From Kitasatospora sp. GAS204B (GTDB taxonomy: Bacteria > Actinomycetota > Actinomycetes > Streptomycetales > Streptomycetaceae): 64,000 nt of DNA. The notes below the pieces were generated by a model that did not search any database, was not told the DNA's origin, and saw nothing but the letters and a program-made list of their open reading frames with translations. Below, in pieces: positions 42,969 through 51,778 of this stretch (its first letter is position 1; each line of letters opens with the position of its first letter). The stretch lies in assembly GCF_029892155.1 (NCBI RefSeq), contig NZ_JARZAG010000025.1, positions 1-64,000 on the forward strand, written 5' to 3'. The position numbers were made by a program, and so were the translations under genes.

Positions 42969-45353
42969 TCAGAGCGTGAAGCTGCGGCTCTCACCGGGGT
43001 GGATCGCCGTCGTCGAGCCCCGCACGGAGACCTGGATCGGCGGCTGATGGCTCTCGGGGAGGCTCACGGTGGCGGTGTGGCGGTCGACGGTGATCCGTAC
43101 GCCCCAGTGGCCCCGGTAGCGCAGGTCGAGTTCTAGGCGGCCGAGGGCGGAGGGCAGGCGCGGGTCCAGCCACAGGGTGTCCTCGCGGATCTCCAGGCCG
43201 GTGTAGCAGCGCTGGAGGAGGTCGACGGCGCCGGCCATCGCGCCCAGGTGGACGCCCTCGGCGGTGGTGCCGTGCTGGAGGTCGAGCAGGTCGCTGCGCA
43301 GGGCGTCGCGGAAGAACCGCCAGGACCTTCGGCGGTCGGCGCGGGTGAGGACCCAGGCGTGCACGACCGCGCTGAGGGTCGAACCGTGGACGGTGCGGCG
43401 CAGGTAGTAGTCGGTGGTGTGGCGCAGCAGTTCGTGTCCGGCCCGGTAGCCGAGTCGGCGCAGCAGGTCGCGCAGTTCACGCGGGGAGAAGAGGTAGCAG
43501 AGCATCAGGACGTCCGCCTGCTTGGACGCCTGGTAGCGGTTGACGCTGTCGCCTTCGGCCTCCAGGATCCGGTCGAGGCGCCTCAGGTCCGGGTAGCGCC
43601 GCCGGTAGGCCGTCCAGTCCAGTTCGGCCAGCCGCTCGTAGCCCTCGAACTGGCTGATCACGCCCGCGTGGAACGGGACGTGCAGGCGGCGGCCGACCTC
43701 CTGCCAGCGGTCGAGCTCGGCCCGGTCGATCGCCAGGCGTTCCAGCAGTTCGTCCCGCCGGTAGTCGGGCAGGAGTTCGACGGTGTCCAGGGCGCGGGCC
43801 AGTACCCAGGAGGCGAGGACGTTGGTGTAGGCGTTGTCGTCCAGGCCGGGCTGGTCGGCCCAGGGGTAGGCGTCGTGGTACTCGTCGGGGCCGAGCACGC
43901 CGCGGATCGAGTACCGCTCGCGGGCCGGGTCGTGAGCGGCGAGGGAGGACCAGAAGCGCGCGATCTCCAGCAGCATCTCGGCGCCGGTGGTGGCGAGGAA
44001 GTCGAGGTCGCCGGTGGCCTGGTAGTGCTGCCAGATGTTGTAGGCGACGGCCGAGCCGACGTGTCGCTGCAGGCGGCTGTGGTCCGGGAGCCAGCGGCCG
44101 GAGAGCGGGTTGAGGTGCAACTGCTGGGACTCCTCGCGGCCGTCGCTCGCGCTCTGCCACGGGTACATCGCGCCGCGCAGGCCGGCCTCGCGGGCGGTCT
44201 GCCGGGCGGCGTCCAGGCGGCGGTGGCGGTAGCCGATCACGGCGCGGGCCAGTTCGGGGAAGCGCAGGTTGAGCAGGCGCAGGACGAACAGCTCGTCCCA
44301 GAAGACGTGGCCGCGGTAGCCCTCGCCGTGCAGGCCCCGGGCGGGGATGCCGACATCCAGGTCCACCGAGTTCTCGGAGTAGGTCTGCAGGAGGTGGAAC
44401 AGGTTCAGGTGGAGGGCGAGTTCGCCGTCGAAGTCGGCCTCGATCCGGCAGCGCCGCCACAGTTCGGCCCAGCGCAGGCCGTGTTCGTGCAGCAGGTGGT
44501 CGAAGTCGGGGGCTCGGGCGGCCAGGCGCTGGGCTGCCGGCAGGGGCGCTTCGATGGCGGGGTCGCGGGAGGTGTACACCGCCACGGTCTTCTCGACGGT
44601 GACGGGGCGGCCCTCGGTGAGGTCCAGCGTGAGCAGCTCGGCAGCCCAGCCCTCGCGCAGCTCGGTGGAGCGGTGCGTCGCGGGCGGGGTGGCGCGGGCG
44701 CGGGCGGCGACTGCGATGTGCAGGGCTGAGCCCGCGGTGGTGACCTGGAGCCACAGCGTGCCCTCCTCTTTCAACCCCTGCCCAGCGGGGGCGAGGTGAC
44801 GGCTGGTCAGACCCTGGTAGCGGGCGACCCCGGTGTTGGCGACGGTGCCGTCCAGGGCGGAGCGGACTTCGAGCGGGCCGGACCAGTTCTCCGCCGTCAG
44901 CTCGGTCTCCAGCACGACCAGGTGGGGCTGGGCCTGGCTGGCGATGCGGCGCTGTAGCAGGCGGGTGCGGCGCCCGTCCCGGTCGACGACCAGCGCGTGC
45001 CGGGTCAGCACGCCCCGGCGCAGGTCGAGCTCGAGCCGTTGTTCGTCCGGCGGGCCGGTGAACCACTCGCCGTCGGCGGGGCGGAAGGTGAAGGCCTGCC
45101 AGTTCGGGCAGTTGACCAGGTCCTCGTTCTCGACGGTGCGGCCGCCGCCGACCGAGACGGCCCGGTCGTAGACGCCGGCCAGGTAGGTGCCGGGGTAGTG
45201 CACACCGTCCGCCGACGACTCGGGCGCGGCGGCCCGGCTGACCAGGTAGCCGTTGCCCACCGCGCACAGCACCTCGCGCACGCCCTCCTCGGCCGCCTCG
45301 AAGCCCTCGAAGCGCAGGTGCCAGGCGTCGTCCGGCCGGTCCGGGTCGTTCAC
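42969..45353 (-). CDS. Glycoside hydrolase family 65 disaccharide phosphorylase
   Basis: A 794-residue GH65 protein (kojibiose, trehalose or maltose phosphorylase type). An N-terminal beta-sandwich domain (RFEGFEAAEEGVREVLCAVG) is followed by the (alpha/alpha)6 barrel with GLHGEGYRGHVFWDELF. The catalytic acid is in LGPDEYHD (Glu491), and the phosphate site probably lies in the GTTAEGVHLG segment. It reversibly splits an alpha-glucosyl disaccharide with phosphate to give beta-glucose 1-phosphate. The GTG start overlaps the small HTH gene (GTGA). Its place next to hydrogenase and stress genes suggests energy-saving sugar use in hypoxia. Confidence 0.92.
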   Translation of the reverse strand: MNDPDRPDDAWHLRFEGFEAAEEGVREVLCAVGNGYLVSRAAAPESSADGVHYPGTYLAGVYDRAVSVGGGRTVENEDLVNCPNWQAFTFRPADGEWFTGPPDEQRLELDLRRGVLTRHALVVDRDGRRTRLLQRRIASQAQPHLVVLETELTAENWSGPLEVRSALDGTVANTGVARYQGLTSRHLAPAGQGLKEEGTLWLQVTTAGSALHIAVAARARATPPATHRSTELREGWAAELLTLDLTEGRPVTVEKTVAVYTSRDPAIEAPLPAAQRLAARAPDFDHLLHEHGLRWAELWRRCRIEADFDGELALHLNLFHLLQTYSENSVDLDVGIPARGLHGEGYRGHVFWDELFVLRLLNLRFPELARAVIGYRHRRLDAARQTAREAGLRGAMYPWQSASDGREESQQLHLNPLSGRWLPDHSRLQRHVGSAVAYNIWQHYQATGDLDFLATTGAEMLLEIARFWSSLAAHDPARERYSIRGVLGPDEYHDAYPWADQPGLDDNAYTNVLASWVLARALDTVELLPDYRRDELLERLAIDRAELDRWQEVGRRLHVPFHAGVISQFEGYERLAELDWTAYRRRYPDLRRLDRILEAEGDSVNRYQASKQADVLMLCYLFSPRELRDLLRRLGYRAGHELLRHTTDYYLRRTVHGSTLSAVVHAWVLTRADRRRSWRFFRDALRSDLLDLQHGTTAEGVHLGAMAGAVDLLQRCYTGLEIREDTLWLDPRLPSALGRLELDLRYRGHWGVRITVDRHTATVSLPESHQPPIQVSVRGSTTAIHPGESRSFTL

Positions 45354-45682
45354 GGCAGCGGGTCGGGCGTGCGGACCGGTCGCCCGGTGACAGTGGGCAG
45401 GGGCTGGCCGGCCAGCGGGTCGGTGCTGACGCCGAGCAGGAACCAGACCGTGGTGCTGAGAGCATTCGCCAGCCGGGTGAGCGTCGCCAGCTCGACCACG
45501 CCGGGGGAGGACTCCAGGTACGCGAGGCAGGAGGCGGAAAGCCCGGCCTCGGCCGCCAGCCGGGCTCGGCTGAGGCCGAGCTTCTCGCGGCGCTGGGTGA
45601 CCCGGCGGCCGAGGTCTCCAGGATGTCCCGGGCGGACCTCGGCGGGGCCCGCTCGGGCGGGATCGCGCTGCTCGGAGTTCAT
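45350..45682 (-). CDS. Small XRE-type HTH protein
   Basis: A 110-residue protein with one HTH (LGRRVTQRREKLGLSRARLA, then AGLSASCLAYLESSPG) and a short C-terminal tail. The second of two close ATGs (45682) is favoured because GGGAG is six bases before it. In the same window (54133-54789) a similar HTH is fused to a pyridoxamine-oxidase-like domain; here that domain is absent and the gene runs into GH65 by a 4-bp overlap. It may be a natural regulator of the phosphorylase or a truncated version of the fused type. Confidence 0.82.
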   Translation of the reverse strand: MNSEQRDPARAGPAEVRPGHPGDLGRRVTQRREKLGLSRARLAAEAGLSASCLAYLESSPGVVELATLTRLANALSTTVWFLLGVSTDPLAGQPLPTVTGRPVRTPDPLP

Positions 45683-45789
45683 GAACATCTCCCGTCACCT
45701 GCCCTCTCATGCCCTCTCAGCGAGGCTCGTTCCCTTCATCGTCGGCCGGATCGGCGGGTGTCGCGAGGGCCGGCCGGGCTCTTCGGGGA

Positions 45790-45803
45790 GGGCCGTCCGG
45801 CCC
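45790..45803. promoter_or_regulatory. Perfect DevR/OsdR-like palindrome
   Basis: GGGCCG-TC-CGGCCC, symmetrical also at the next base on each side (AGGGCCG...CGGCCCT). It lies 58 bp before the acyl-CoA synthetase/GNAT gene and between divergent genes, so it could also serve the HTH/GH65 pair. It is the best copy of the motif shared by this region. Confidence 0.65.
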
Positions 45804-45861
45804 TGTCCGCAGGCGACGTTCGGCAGGAGTGTGGAGGCAGGGACCGATCGAGGGAGCCGAG

Positions 45862-48603
45862 ATGTCCACCGTCCAGTACCTGCCGCACGCCGTTGAGGCG
45901 CTGCTGGCCGACGGGACCACCGCCACGATCCGCCCGCTGCGCCCGGGCGACCACGCCGCCGTGCTCGATCTGCACGGCGAGCGGATGTCCGAGGGAAGCC
46001 GCCGGCTGCGGTTCTTCGGCGCCAGCCGCCGCGCACCGCAACTGGCCGCCGACCGGCTGTGCGGCGGGCATCAACCCGAGCTGCTGGCGCTCGGAGCCTG
46101 GGTGGACGGCGAGCTGGTCGGGGAGGCGGACTGCGAGCCGGTGGAGGGCCACCCCGAGACCGCGGAGCTCGCGCTGGCCGTCGCGGACGCCTGGCAGCAC
46201 CGTGGCGCCGGAACCCTGCTCATCGAGCACCTGGTCCATGCCGCCCGCGAGCGCGGCATCGCCACGTTCGAAGCCGACACGCTCGCCGACAACCGCGCGG
46301 TGCACCGGCTCTTCACCGACCTCGGGCTGCCTGTCCACCGCCGCTTCGAGCAGGGCGAGGTCAGGGTCCTGGTTCCCCTGAACGAGGAGGCCGAGCACTA
46401 CCAGGAGGCCGTCGAGCAGCGCGGCCGGGCCGCTGACGTGGCCAGCCTCGCGGCGCTGCTGCGCCCGCGCTCGGTCGCCGTCGTCGGCGCCTCCCGACGG
46501 CCGGGTTCGGTCGGACAGGCGGTGCTGCTGAAGATCCGCGGCAACGGGTTCACCGGGGACCTGTGGGCGGTCAACCCCTACGCGGAGCGGATCGCGGACG
46601 CGCCCGCCTACCCGTCGCTCGCCGCCCTGCCCGCCGCGCCCGACCTCGCCGTGCTGGCGGTGCCGGCGGCAGTGGTGCCCGGCGCGGCCGAGGAGTGCGG
46701 GGTCGCCGGGGTCCGTGCGCTGGTGGTGCTCACCGCCGGCCTGGACGCCGACCAGGCGAGGCAACTGATGCACGCCTGCCGCCGGCACAGCATGCGGCTG
46801 GTCGGCCCGAACAGCCTGGGCATCGCGCAGCTGGACCCGGCCGTGCGGCTGGACGCCGAGTTCGGCGGTGCTGCCGCCCGGCCCGGCACGGCCGGGGTCG
46901 CGGTGCAGTCCGGGGGCGTCGGCATCGCGCTGCTGGGGCAGTTGGCCCGTCTCGGGATCGGCGTCTCCAGCTTCGTCTCGCTCGGTGACAAGTACGACGT
47001 CAGCGGCAACGACCTGCTGCAGTGGTGGGAGGGTGACGGCCGCACCGACCTGGCGCTGCTGCACCTGGAGTCCTTCGGCAACCCACGTGCCTTCTCCCGC
47101 ACCGCCCGCCGGGTCACCCGCCGCCTGCCGGTGCTCACCGTCGACGCCGGACGCTCGGCGGCCGGGCGCCGTGGCGCCGCCTCGCACACCGCGGCCGCGG
47201 CCACCCCGACGGTGACCCGCGAGGCACTCTTCCGCCAGGCGGGCATCACCGCCACCCGCAGCATCGCCGAACTCGTCGAGACCGCCGCGCTGCTGCACGC
47301 CCAACCGCTGCCCGGCACCCGGGGAGCGGTCGCGGTGGTCTCCAACGCCGGTGGGATCGGCATCCTGGCCGCCGACGCCTGCGCCGATGCCGGACTGAGC
47401 CTGCCGGAGCTTCCCGCCGCCACGGCCGCCGAGCTGCGGGAGCTGCTGCCGGACGGCGCCGGGGTGAGCAATCCGGTGGACACCACGGCCTCCGTCGCAG
47501 CGGCTGAACTCGCCCGCTGCATACGAGTACTGACGAAGTGCCGGTCGATCGACGCGGTGCTGGTGTCGATCGTGCCGACCGCGCTGGGCGCGGGAGGCGA
47601 GCAGGATCCGCACCGGGCGTTGCGCTCGGAGCCCGCCCGGCGGCGGGTACCGGTGCTGGCCGTGCTGCCCGACCAGGAGGCGCCCGTGCGGTATCTGACC
47701 TGTACGGACGGTGACCGGCTCCCCGCCTACGCCGATCCGGCCAGCGCCGCCCGAGCCCTCGCCCACGCCCGGGACCGCGCGCGCTGGCTCGCCGAGCCGC
47801 CCACCGCCGCCGCGGTGCCCGACACCGCCGACACCGCCGTGGCCCGGCACCTGGCGGCAGCCTTCCTCACCGACTACCCGCGGGGCGGTTGGCTCGACCC
47901 GAAGCAGACGGCCGACCTGCTCGACTGCTACGACCTGCCGCTCACCACCTCGATCTGGACACGCGGCGAGCACGACGTGCTGCTCGCCGCCCGGACGCTG
48001 GGTCAACTCGGCCACGAGGGCAAGTCGGTGCTCAAGGCGTACTGGCCCGATCAGCTCCACAAGAGCGCGGCCGACGCCGTGCGCACCGGACTCGGCGGCA
48101 CCGACGAGGTCCGCGCCGCCTACCGCGAGTTCGAGGCGCGCTTCGGCGAGTCGATGGCCGGTGTCGTGGTGCAGCCGATGGCCGCCCCCGGGCTCGAACT
48201 GCTCGCCGGCGTCGTCCAGGACCAGGTCTTCGGGCCGCTGGTCATGCTCGGTCTGGGCGGCACCGCCACCGACCTGCTGGACGACCGCACGGCCCGGCTC
48301 GCCCCGCTCACCGAACGCGACCTGACCACCATGGTCACCGAACTGCGCTCCGCCCCGCTGCTCCTGGGCCGCCCCGGCACACCGCCGGTCGACCTGACTG
48401 CCCTGCGCCGGGTGCTCGCCGGACTCTCCCGGCTGGCCACCGACCTCCCGCAGCTGGCCGAGGTCGACCTCAACCCGCTGATCGCCCGCCCGGGCGGACT
48501 GCTCTGCGTGGACGCCCGGGTCCGCCTGGAACCGCGGCCCGCCTTCGACCCGTACCTGCGACGGCTGCGCCGCCCGGCCGCCGCTCAGGAGCGAGAGCCA
48601 TGA
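45862..48603 (+). CDS. GNAT domain fused to NDP-forming acyl-CoA synthetase (Pat-like)
   Basis: A 913-residue fusion. Residues 1-180 form a GNAT acetyltransferase domain (ATIRPLRPGDHAAVLDLHGE; acetyl-CoA loop WQHRGAGTLLIEHLV). A CoA-binding domain (SVAVVGASRRPGSVGQAVL), a succinyl-CoA-ligase-like domain with GAASHT (His442) and a C-terminal ATP-grasp domain follow. N-terminal GNAT is the domain order known from actinomycete PatA, reversed relative to enteric Pat. The phospho-acceptor His is kept here, although enteric Pat has lost it, so acyl-CoA synthesis may still work. It could acetylate proteins such as Acs under stress. Start ATG 45862 has AGGGAG upstream. Confidence 0.88.
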   Translation: MSTVQYLPHAVEALLADGTTATIRPLRPGDHAAVLDLHGERMSEGSRRLRFFGASRRAPQLAADRLCGGHQPELLALGAWVDGELVGEADCEPVEGHPETAELALAVADAWQHRGAGTLLIEHLVHAARERGIATFEADTLADNRAVHRLFTDLGLPVHRRFEQGEVRVLVPLNEEAEHYQEAVEQRGRAADVASLAALLRPRSVAVVGASRRPGSVGQAVLLKIRGNGFTGDLWAVNPYAERIADAPAYPSLAALPAAPDLAVLAVPAAVVPGAAEECGVAGVRALVVLTAGLDADQARQLMHACRRHSMRLVGPNSLGIAQLDPAVRLDAEFGGAAARPGTAGVAVQSGGVGIALLGQLARLGIGVSSFVSLGDKYDVSGNDLLQWWEGDGRTDLALLHLESFGNPRAFSRTARRVTRRLPVLTVDAGRSAAGRRGAASHTAAAATPTVTREALFRQAGITATRSIAELVETAALLHAQPLPGTRGAVAVVSNAGGIGILAADACADAGLSLPELPAATAAELRELLPDGAGVSNPVDTTASVAAAELARCIRVLTKCRSIDAVLVSIVPTALGAGGEQDPHRALRSEPARRRVPVLAVLPDQEAPVRYLTCTDGDRLPAYADPASAARALAHARDRARWLAEPPTAAAVPDTADTAVARHLAAAFLTDYPRGGWLDPKQTADLLDCYDLPLTTSIWTRGEHDVLLAARTLGQLGHEGKSVLKAYWPDQLHKSAADAVRTGLGGTDEVRAAYREFEARFGESMAGVVVQPMAAPGLELLAGVVQDQVFGPLVMLGLGGTATDLLDDRTARLAPLTERDLTTMVTELRSAPLLLGRPGTPPVDLTALRRVLAGLSRLATDLPQLAEVDLNPLIARPGGLLCVDARVRLEPRPAFDPYLRRLRRPAAAQEREP

Positions 48604-48689
48604 ACCGCGGCGTGCTCGACGGCACTTCCACCGAGTCCTTCGCCGATCCCGGCCTCGGTGGTCCGCTGGGGCGGCTGACCGAGCGTGGG
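48600..48689 (+). other. Possible truncated reading frame coupled to the synthetase stop
   Basis: ATG 48600 overlaps the synthetase stop (ATGA) and opens a frame reading MNRGVLDGTSTESFADPG and on, until it enters the antisense end of the universal stress gene. The coupling suggests the start of a once longer co-transcribed gene that has been cut off. No family is recognised and chance is possible. Confidence 0.3.
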
Positions 48690-49580
48690 TCAGCTGAACG
48701 GGACGACCGCGACCGGGCATCGCACGTGGTGGATCACCGCGTGGGCCACCGGCCCCAGGTGCGCCCCCAGCGGACTGCTGCGGTGGCGGGCGCCGATGAC
48801 CAGCAGCCCCGCGTGCGCGGCGGCCTCCACCAGGGCGATGCCGGCGTGGCCGCGGAGCAGTTCGGTCGCCGCCGGCAGGTCGGGGTAGCGCTCACGCCAG
48901 GGGGCGAGCGCCGCGTCCAGGCGGCGCCGTTCGTCGGCCTCCAACTCCTCGTCCATGCTCGCGATCGCGCCGAACGTCAGGTACTCGCTGCCGGGCGGCG
49001 GTTCCCAGACGCGCACTGCGGTCAGCGGGACCCGGTGCAGCGAGGCGGCCTCGAAGGCGAAGGCGAGCGCCTTCTCGTAGGGGTGCTCCAGGTCCAGCCC
49101 CACGGTGACGCCCGGCTCCCCGGTGGCGGCCGGCGGTGGTTCGTCGGCTTGGCGACCAGGGGCGGCCGCCGCGGGTTCGGCCCGGACCAGGACGACCGGG
49201 CAGTTGGCCCGGCCTAGCACCTGCTGGCTCACCGAGCCGACGACGAAACCGCGCAGCGTGCCGAGCCCGCGAGAGCCGAGCACCAGCATCGTGGCCCGGT
49301 CGGCCGCTGCCTCCAGTACGGCCACCGGGTCGTCCGGAACGTACGCCGCCCGCACGTCGAGTTCGGGGAAGCGGGCGCGGATGGCGTCCGCCTGATCAGC
49401 CAGCCGCTGGCGCCCCCAGCGCTCGGCCTGCCCGGTGCCCAGGGGCCTGCTCGGCGACCCGGGCCAGGCCTGGATGAGCTCCAGCGGCAACCCGCGCCGC
49501 CGTGCTTCGCGCGCGGCCCAGTCGGTGGCGGCCGTGCTCTCGGTCGACACGTCGAATCCGGCGATGATCAGTCTGCTCAC
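48690..49580 (-). CDS. Tandem universal stress protein (two UspA domains)
   Basis: A 296-residue protein with two UspA folds, about residues 3-135 and 160-296. The ATP-binding type motif is clear in the first domain (LVLGSRGLGTLRGFVVGSVS) and present in altered form in the second (LVIGARHRSSPLGAHLGPVA). Tandem USPs of this length are hallmark members of mycobacterial DosR and streptomycete OsdR regulons. The neighbours (DUF302, CBS, nitroreductase, DevR-like regulator) fit that setting. It converges with the synthetase gene. GTG start at 49580. Confidence 0.92.
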   Translation of the reverse strand: MSRLIIAGFDVSTESTAATDWAAREARRRGLPLELIQAWPGSPSRPLGTGQAERWGRQRLADQADAIRARFPELDVRAAYVPDDPVAVLEAAADRATMLVLGSRGLGTLRGFVVGSVSQQVLGRANCPVVLVRAEPAAAAPGRQADEPPPAATGEPGVTVGLDLEHPYEKALAFAFEAASLHRVPLTAVRVWEPPPGSEYLTFGAIASMDEELEADERRRLDAALAPWRERYPDLPAATELLRGHAGIALVEAAAHAGLLVIGARHRSSPLGAHLGPVAHAVIHHVRCPVAVVPFS

Positions 49581-49632
49581 GGTGATCCTCCGGTCTCACT
49601 CCGGCCTCGGGGCGCAGGTCCTCCCGGCTTCC

Positions 49633-50022
49633 TCACTCGTGCAGGGCGTCCAGCGCCGAACGCAGCCGGGCGGCGGCCTCGTCGGCCACGGGTGTCAGCT
49701 CCGCCTGGCCGCTGACCTGGACCATCACCTGCGGGTCCATGGCCTCCACCACCGTTCCGCCGTCGGCGGAGCGCACCACGACGTTGCACGGCAGGAGCAG
49801 GCCGATCCGGCGGTCGACGCCGAGGGCACGGTGAGCGAGCGGGGGGTTGCAGGCGCCGAGGATCAGGTAGTCCTCCATCGCCTCGCCGAGCTTGGCCCGC
49901 AGCGTCGCCCGCACGTCGATCTCGGTCAGGACGCCGAACCCCTCTGCGGCGAGCGCGGCGCGCACGCGCTCGACCGCGTCATTGAACGAGACGTCGAGCC
50001 AGACGCTGATTCCGTAGTCCAT
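49633..50022 (-). CDS. DUF302-family protein
   Basis: A 129-residue DUF302 protein (MDYGISVWLDVSFNDAVERV, then GFGVLTEIDVRATLRAKLGE and the Cys-containing LILGACNPPLAHRAL, ending in IGLLLPCNVVVRS). The fold is a small alpha/beta domain with unknown biochemical role, often near thiol and respiratory-stress genes. The start is ATG 50022 with GGAG six bases upstream. It is divergent from the CBS-domain gene with a DevR/OsdR-like palindrome between, and lies 52 bp before the universal stress gene on the same strand, perhaps in one operon. Confidence 0.88.
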   Translation of the reverse strand: MDYGISVWLDVSFNDAVERVRAALAAEGFGVLTEIDVRATLRAKLGEAMEDYLILGACNPPLAHRALGVDRRIGLLLPCNVVVRSADGGTVVEAMDPQVMVQVSGQAELTPVADEAAARLRSALDALHE

Positions 50023-50104
50023 GATCGTCTCCGATGCTGGGGAGCGCCCTTCCATCGTGAGCCCGCGCTCCCCTGATGTCATGGCCGGGCCGGCCCCGGT
50101 GCGG

Positions 50105-50118
50105 GGGCCGAACGGCCC
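50105..50118. promoter_or_regulatory. DevR/OsdR-like palindrome between DUF302 and CBS genes
   Basis: GGGCCG-AA-CGGCCC, with perfect 6-bp arms, lies 65 bp before the CBS gene start and 83 bp before the divergent DUF302 start. It could control both. Confidence 0.65.
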
Positions 50119-50183
50119 TGGGGAGTGCGGCCGGGCGGGCGCACAGTGGTGGTGGGAAACCAGAGCTGTGAGGAGTGAGGACC

Positions 50184-50882
50184 ATGCAGCACCGCAGTGT
50201 CCACGAGGTGATGACCCGGGAGGTCGTCACGGCGCGGCCCGACACACCGTTCAAGGAGGTCGCGGCGCTGTTCCACCGCAACGACGTCACCGCCATCCCG
50301 GTCGTCGACGACCAGGGCCGTCCGATCGGCGTGGTCTCCGAGGCCGACCTGATCCGCAAGGAGGCGGTGCTGCCCGATCCCGAGGGCCGCGATCCGGGCC
50401 GCTGGCTGGACGCGCACGACCGGGCTCGCGCCGAGGCGGAGACGGCCGGTGGCCTGATGACCAGCCCGGCCGTCACCGCCCGCGCCGGCTGGACCATCGC
50501 CGAGGCGGCCCGGGCGATGGACAAGCACAAGGTCAAGCGCTTGCCGGTGGTGGACGAGGTGGGCCGGCTGGTCGGCATCGTCAGCCGCAGCGACCTGCTG
50601 CAGGTGTTCCTGCGGCACGACTCGGCGATCCGTGAGGAGATCAACCACGACGTGCTCGGCCAGACGCTGTGGCTGGCCCCCGGTGACGTGCGCGTAGCCG
50701 TGCACGACGGGGTGGTCACGCTGACCGGTCGCCTCCCGCGAAAGAGCCTGATCCCGATCGCGGAGCAGCTGTGCCGGGCGGTGGACGGCGTGGTGGCGGT
50801 CCACCAGACCCTGGACTGGAGCGAGGACGACATGCAGCTCCAAGTGGAGCATCCGCATGCCTTCGGCACCGGGCAGCGCTGA
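50184..50882 (+). CDS. CBS-pair protein with C-terminal BON domain
   Basis: A 232-residue protein. Two CBS motifs (residues about 5-60 and 90-145; VMTREVVTARPDTPFKEVA and LMTSPAVTARAGWTIAEAAR) are followed by a BON domain (VRVAVHDGVVTLTGRLPRKS). CBS pairs bind adenine nucleotides and often sense energy charge; the BON part may bind membranes or phospholipid. Mycobacterial hypoxic response protein 1 is a CBS relative in the DosR regulon. The ATG at 50184 is preceded by GGAG/GAGG; a GTG nine bases earlier is possible. It lies behind a DevR/OsdR-like palindrome. Confidence 0.91.
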   Translation: MQHRSVHEVMTREVVTARPDTPFKEVAALFHRNDVTAIPVVDDQGRPIGVVSEADLIRKEAVLPDPEGRDPGRWLDAHDRARAEAETAGGLMTSPAVTARAGWTIAEAARAMDKHKVKRLPVVDEVGRLVGIVSRSDLLQVFLRHDSAIREEINHDVLGQTLWLAPGDVRVAVHDGVVTLTGRLPRKSLIPIAEQLCRAVDGVVAVHQTLDWSEDDMQLQVEHPHAFGTGQR

Positions 50883-50919
50883 CCGAGCACACGGTGTGAG
50901 GCACCCACCCGGCATCGGA

Positions 50920-51684
50920 TCATGTGGTCCCACCACCAGGTGTATGTGTGCTGCCCGTGCCCTGGCCGCCGTCCAGGTCGGTGCCTTGCGCGGCCTGGGT
51001 GGCCGCCGGGCTGGGCGGGCCGCGCAGCAGCCAGGCCAGTGGCACCGCGAGGCCGGCGCCGATCAGTGGCCCGAGCAGGTAGATCCACAGCGGGCCGCCG
51101 TGCCCGCCGAGCAGCACCGGGGCCAGGCTCCGCGCCGGGTTCATCGACGCCCCCGAGGCGGGTCCGGCCCACAGCCCGGCCAGCGCGATGTAGCCGCCGA
51201 TCGCGATGGCCGAGTTGTGGCCGATGTTCCGCGCTCCGGTGGAGGTGCCGAGGATGACGGTCATCAGGCCGAGCGACAGCAGCACTTCCAGGCCGAAGGC
51301 CGCGCCCGCACCGACGCCGGGCCCCGGCCGGCTGGCCCCCAACTGGCCCACGGTGCCGAACAGGGCCCGCAGCACCGCTGCCGCCGTGACGGCCCCGAGC
51401 AGCTGCGCGCCGAGGTAGGCCGGTACCCGCCGCCACGGGAAGTGGCCGCGCGCGGCGAACGCCAGCGTCACCGCCGGATTGAGGTGGGCACCGGAGGTCA
51501 CGCCGAGGGTGTAGATGAGGGCGAGGACCATCAAGCCAGGTGCGATGGCCTGGGCCGCCGGTGTGACCCGGCCGCCGGTGACGGCATCGACGACGCCCGC
51601 GCCGGCGGCGACCAGGACCAGGAAGAAGGTACCCACTCCCTCGGCGACCAGCCGCCGCGTGCGCGTCTGCCGGTCTACGGCCAT
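50920..51684 (-). CDS. MIP-family channel (aquaporin-like)
   Basis: A 254-residue channel with six transmembrane helices and the two NPA boxes (SGAHLNPAVTLAFAAR and SGASMNPARSLAPVLL). The residues after the second NPA (ARS) match aquaporins more than glycerol facilitators, which usually have ARD. The C-terminus is a Gly/Thr-rich cytoplasmic tail. The ATG at 51684 has GGAGG eight bases upstream. It is divergent from the response regulator gene with a gap of about 95 bp. Such channels occur in stress-gene clusters; transport of water or small neutral solutes is expected. Confidence 0.92.
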   Translation of the reverse strand: MAVDRQTRTRRLVAEGVGTFFLVLVAAGAGVVDAVTGGRVTPAAQAIAPGLMVLALIYTLGVTSGAHLNPAVTLAFAARGHFPWRRVPAYLGAQLLGAVTAAAVLRALFGTVGQLGASRPGPGVGAGAAFGLEVLLSLGLMTVILGTSTGARNIGHNSAIAIGGYIALAGLWAGPASGASMNPARSLAPVLLGGHGGPLWIYLLGPLIGAGLAVPLAWLLRGPPSPAATQAAQGTDLDGGQGTGSTHTPGGGTT

Positions 51685-51778
51685 CTCGTCCACCTCCGTC
51701 CTCCACCATGCGCGCACGGTGGCCCGAAGGCGCGCAGAATCGAGGCAGAGATCAGCCGTCCGGTCCAGGAGAGCAGCG

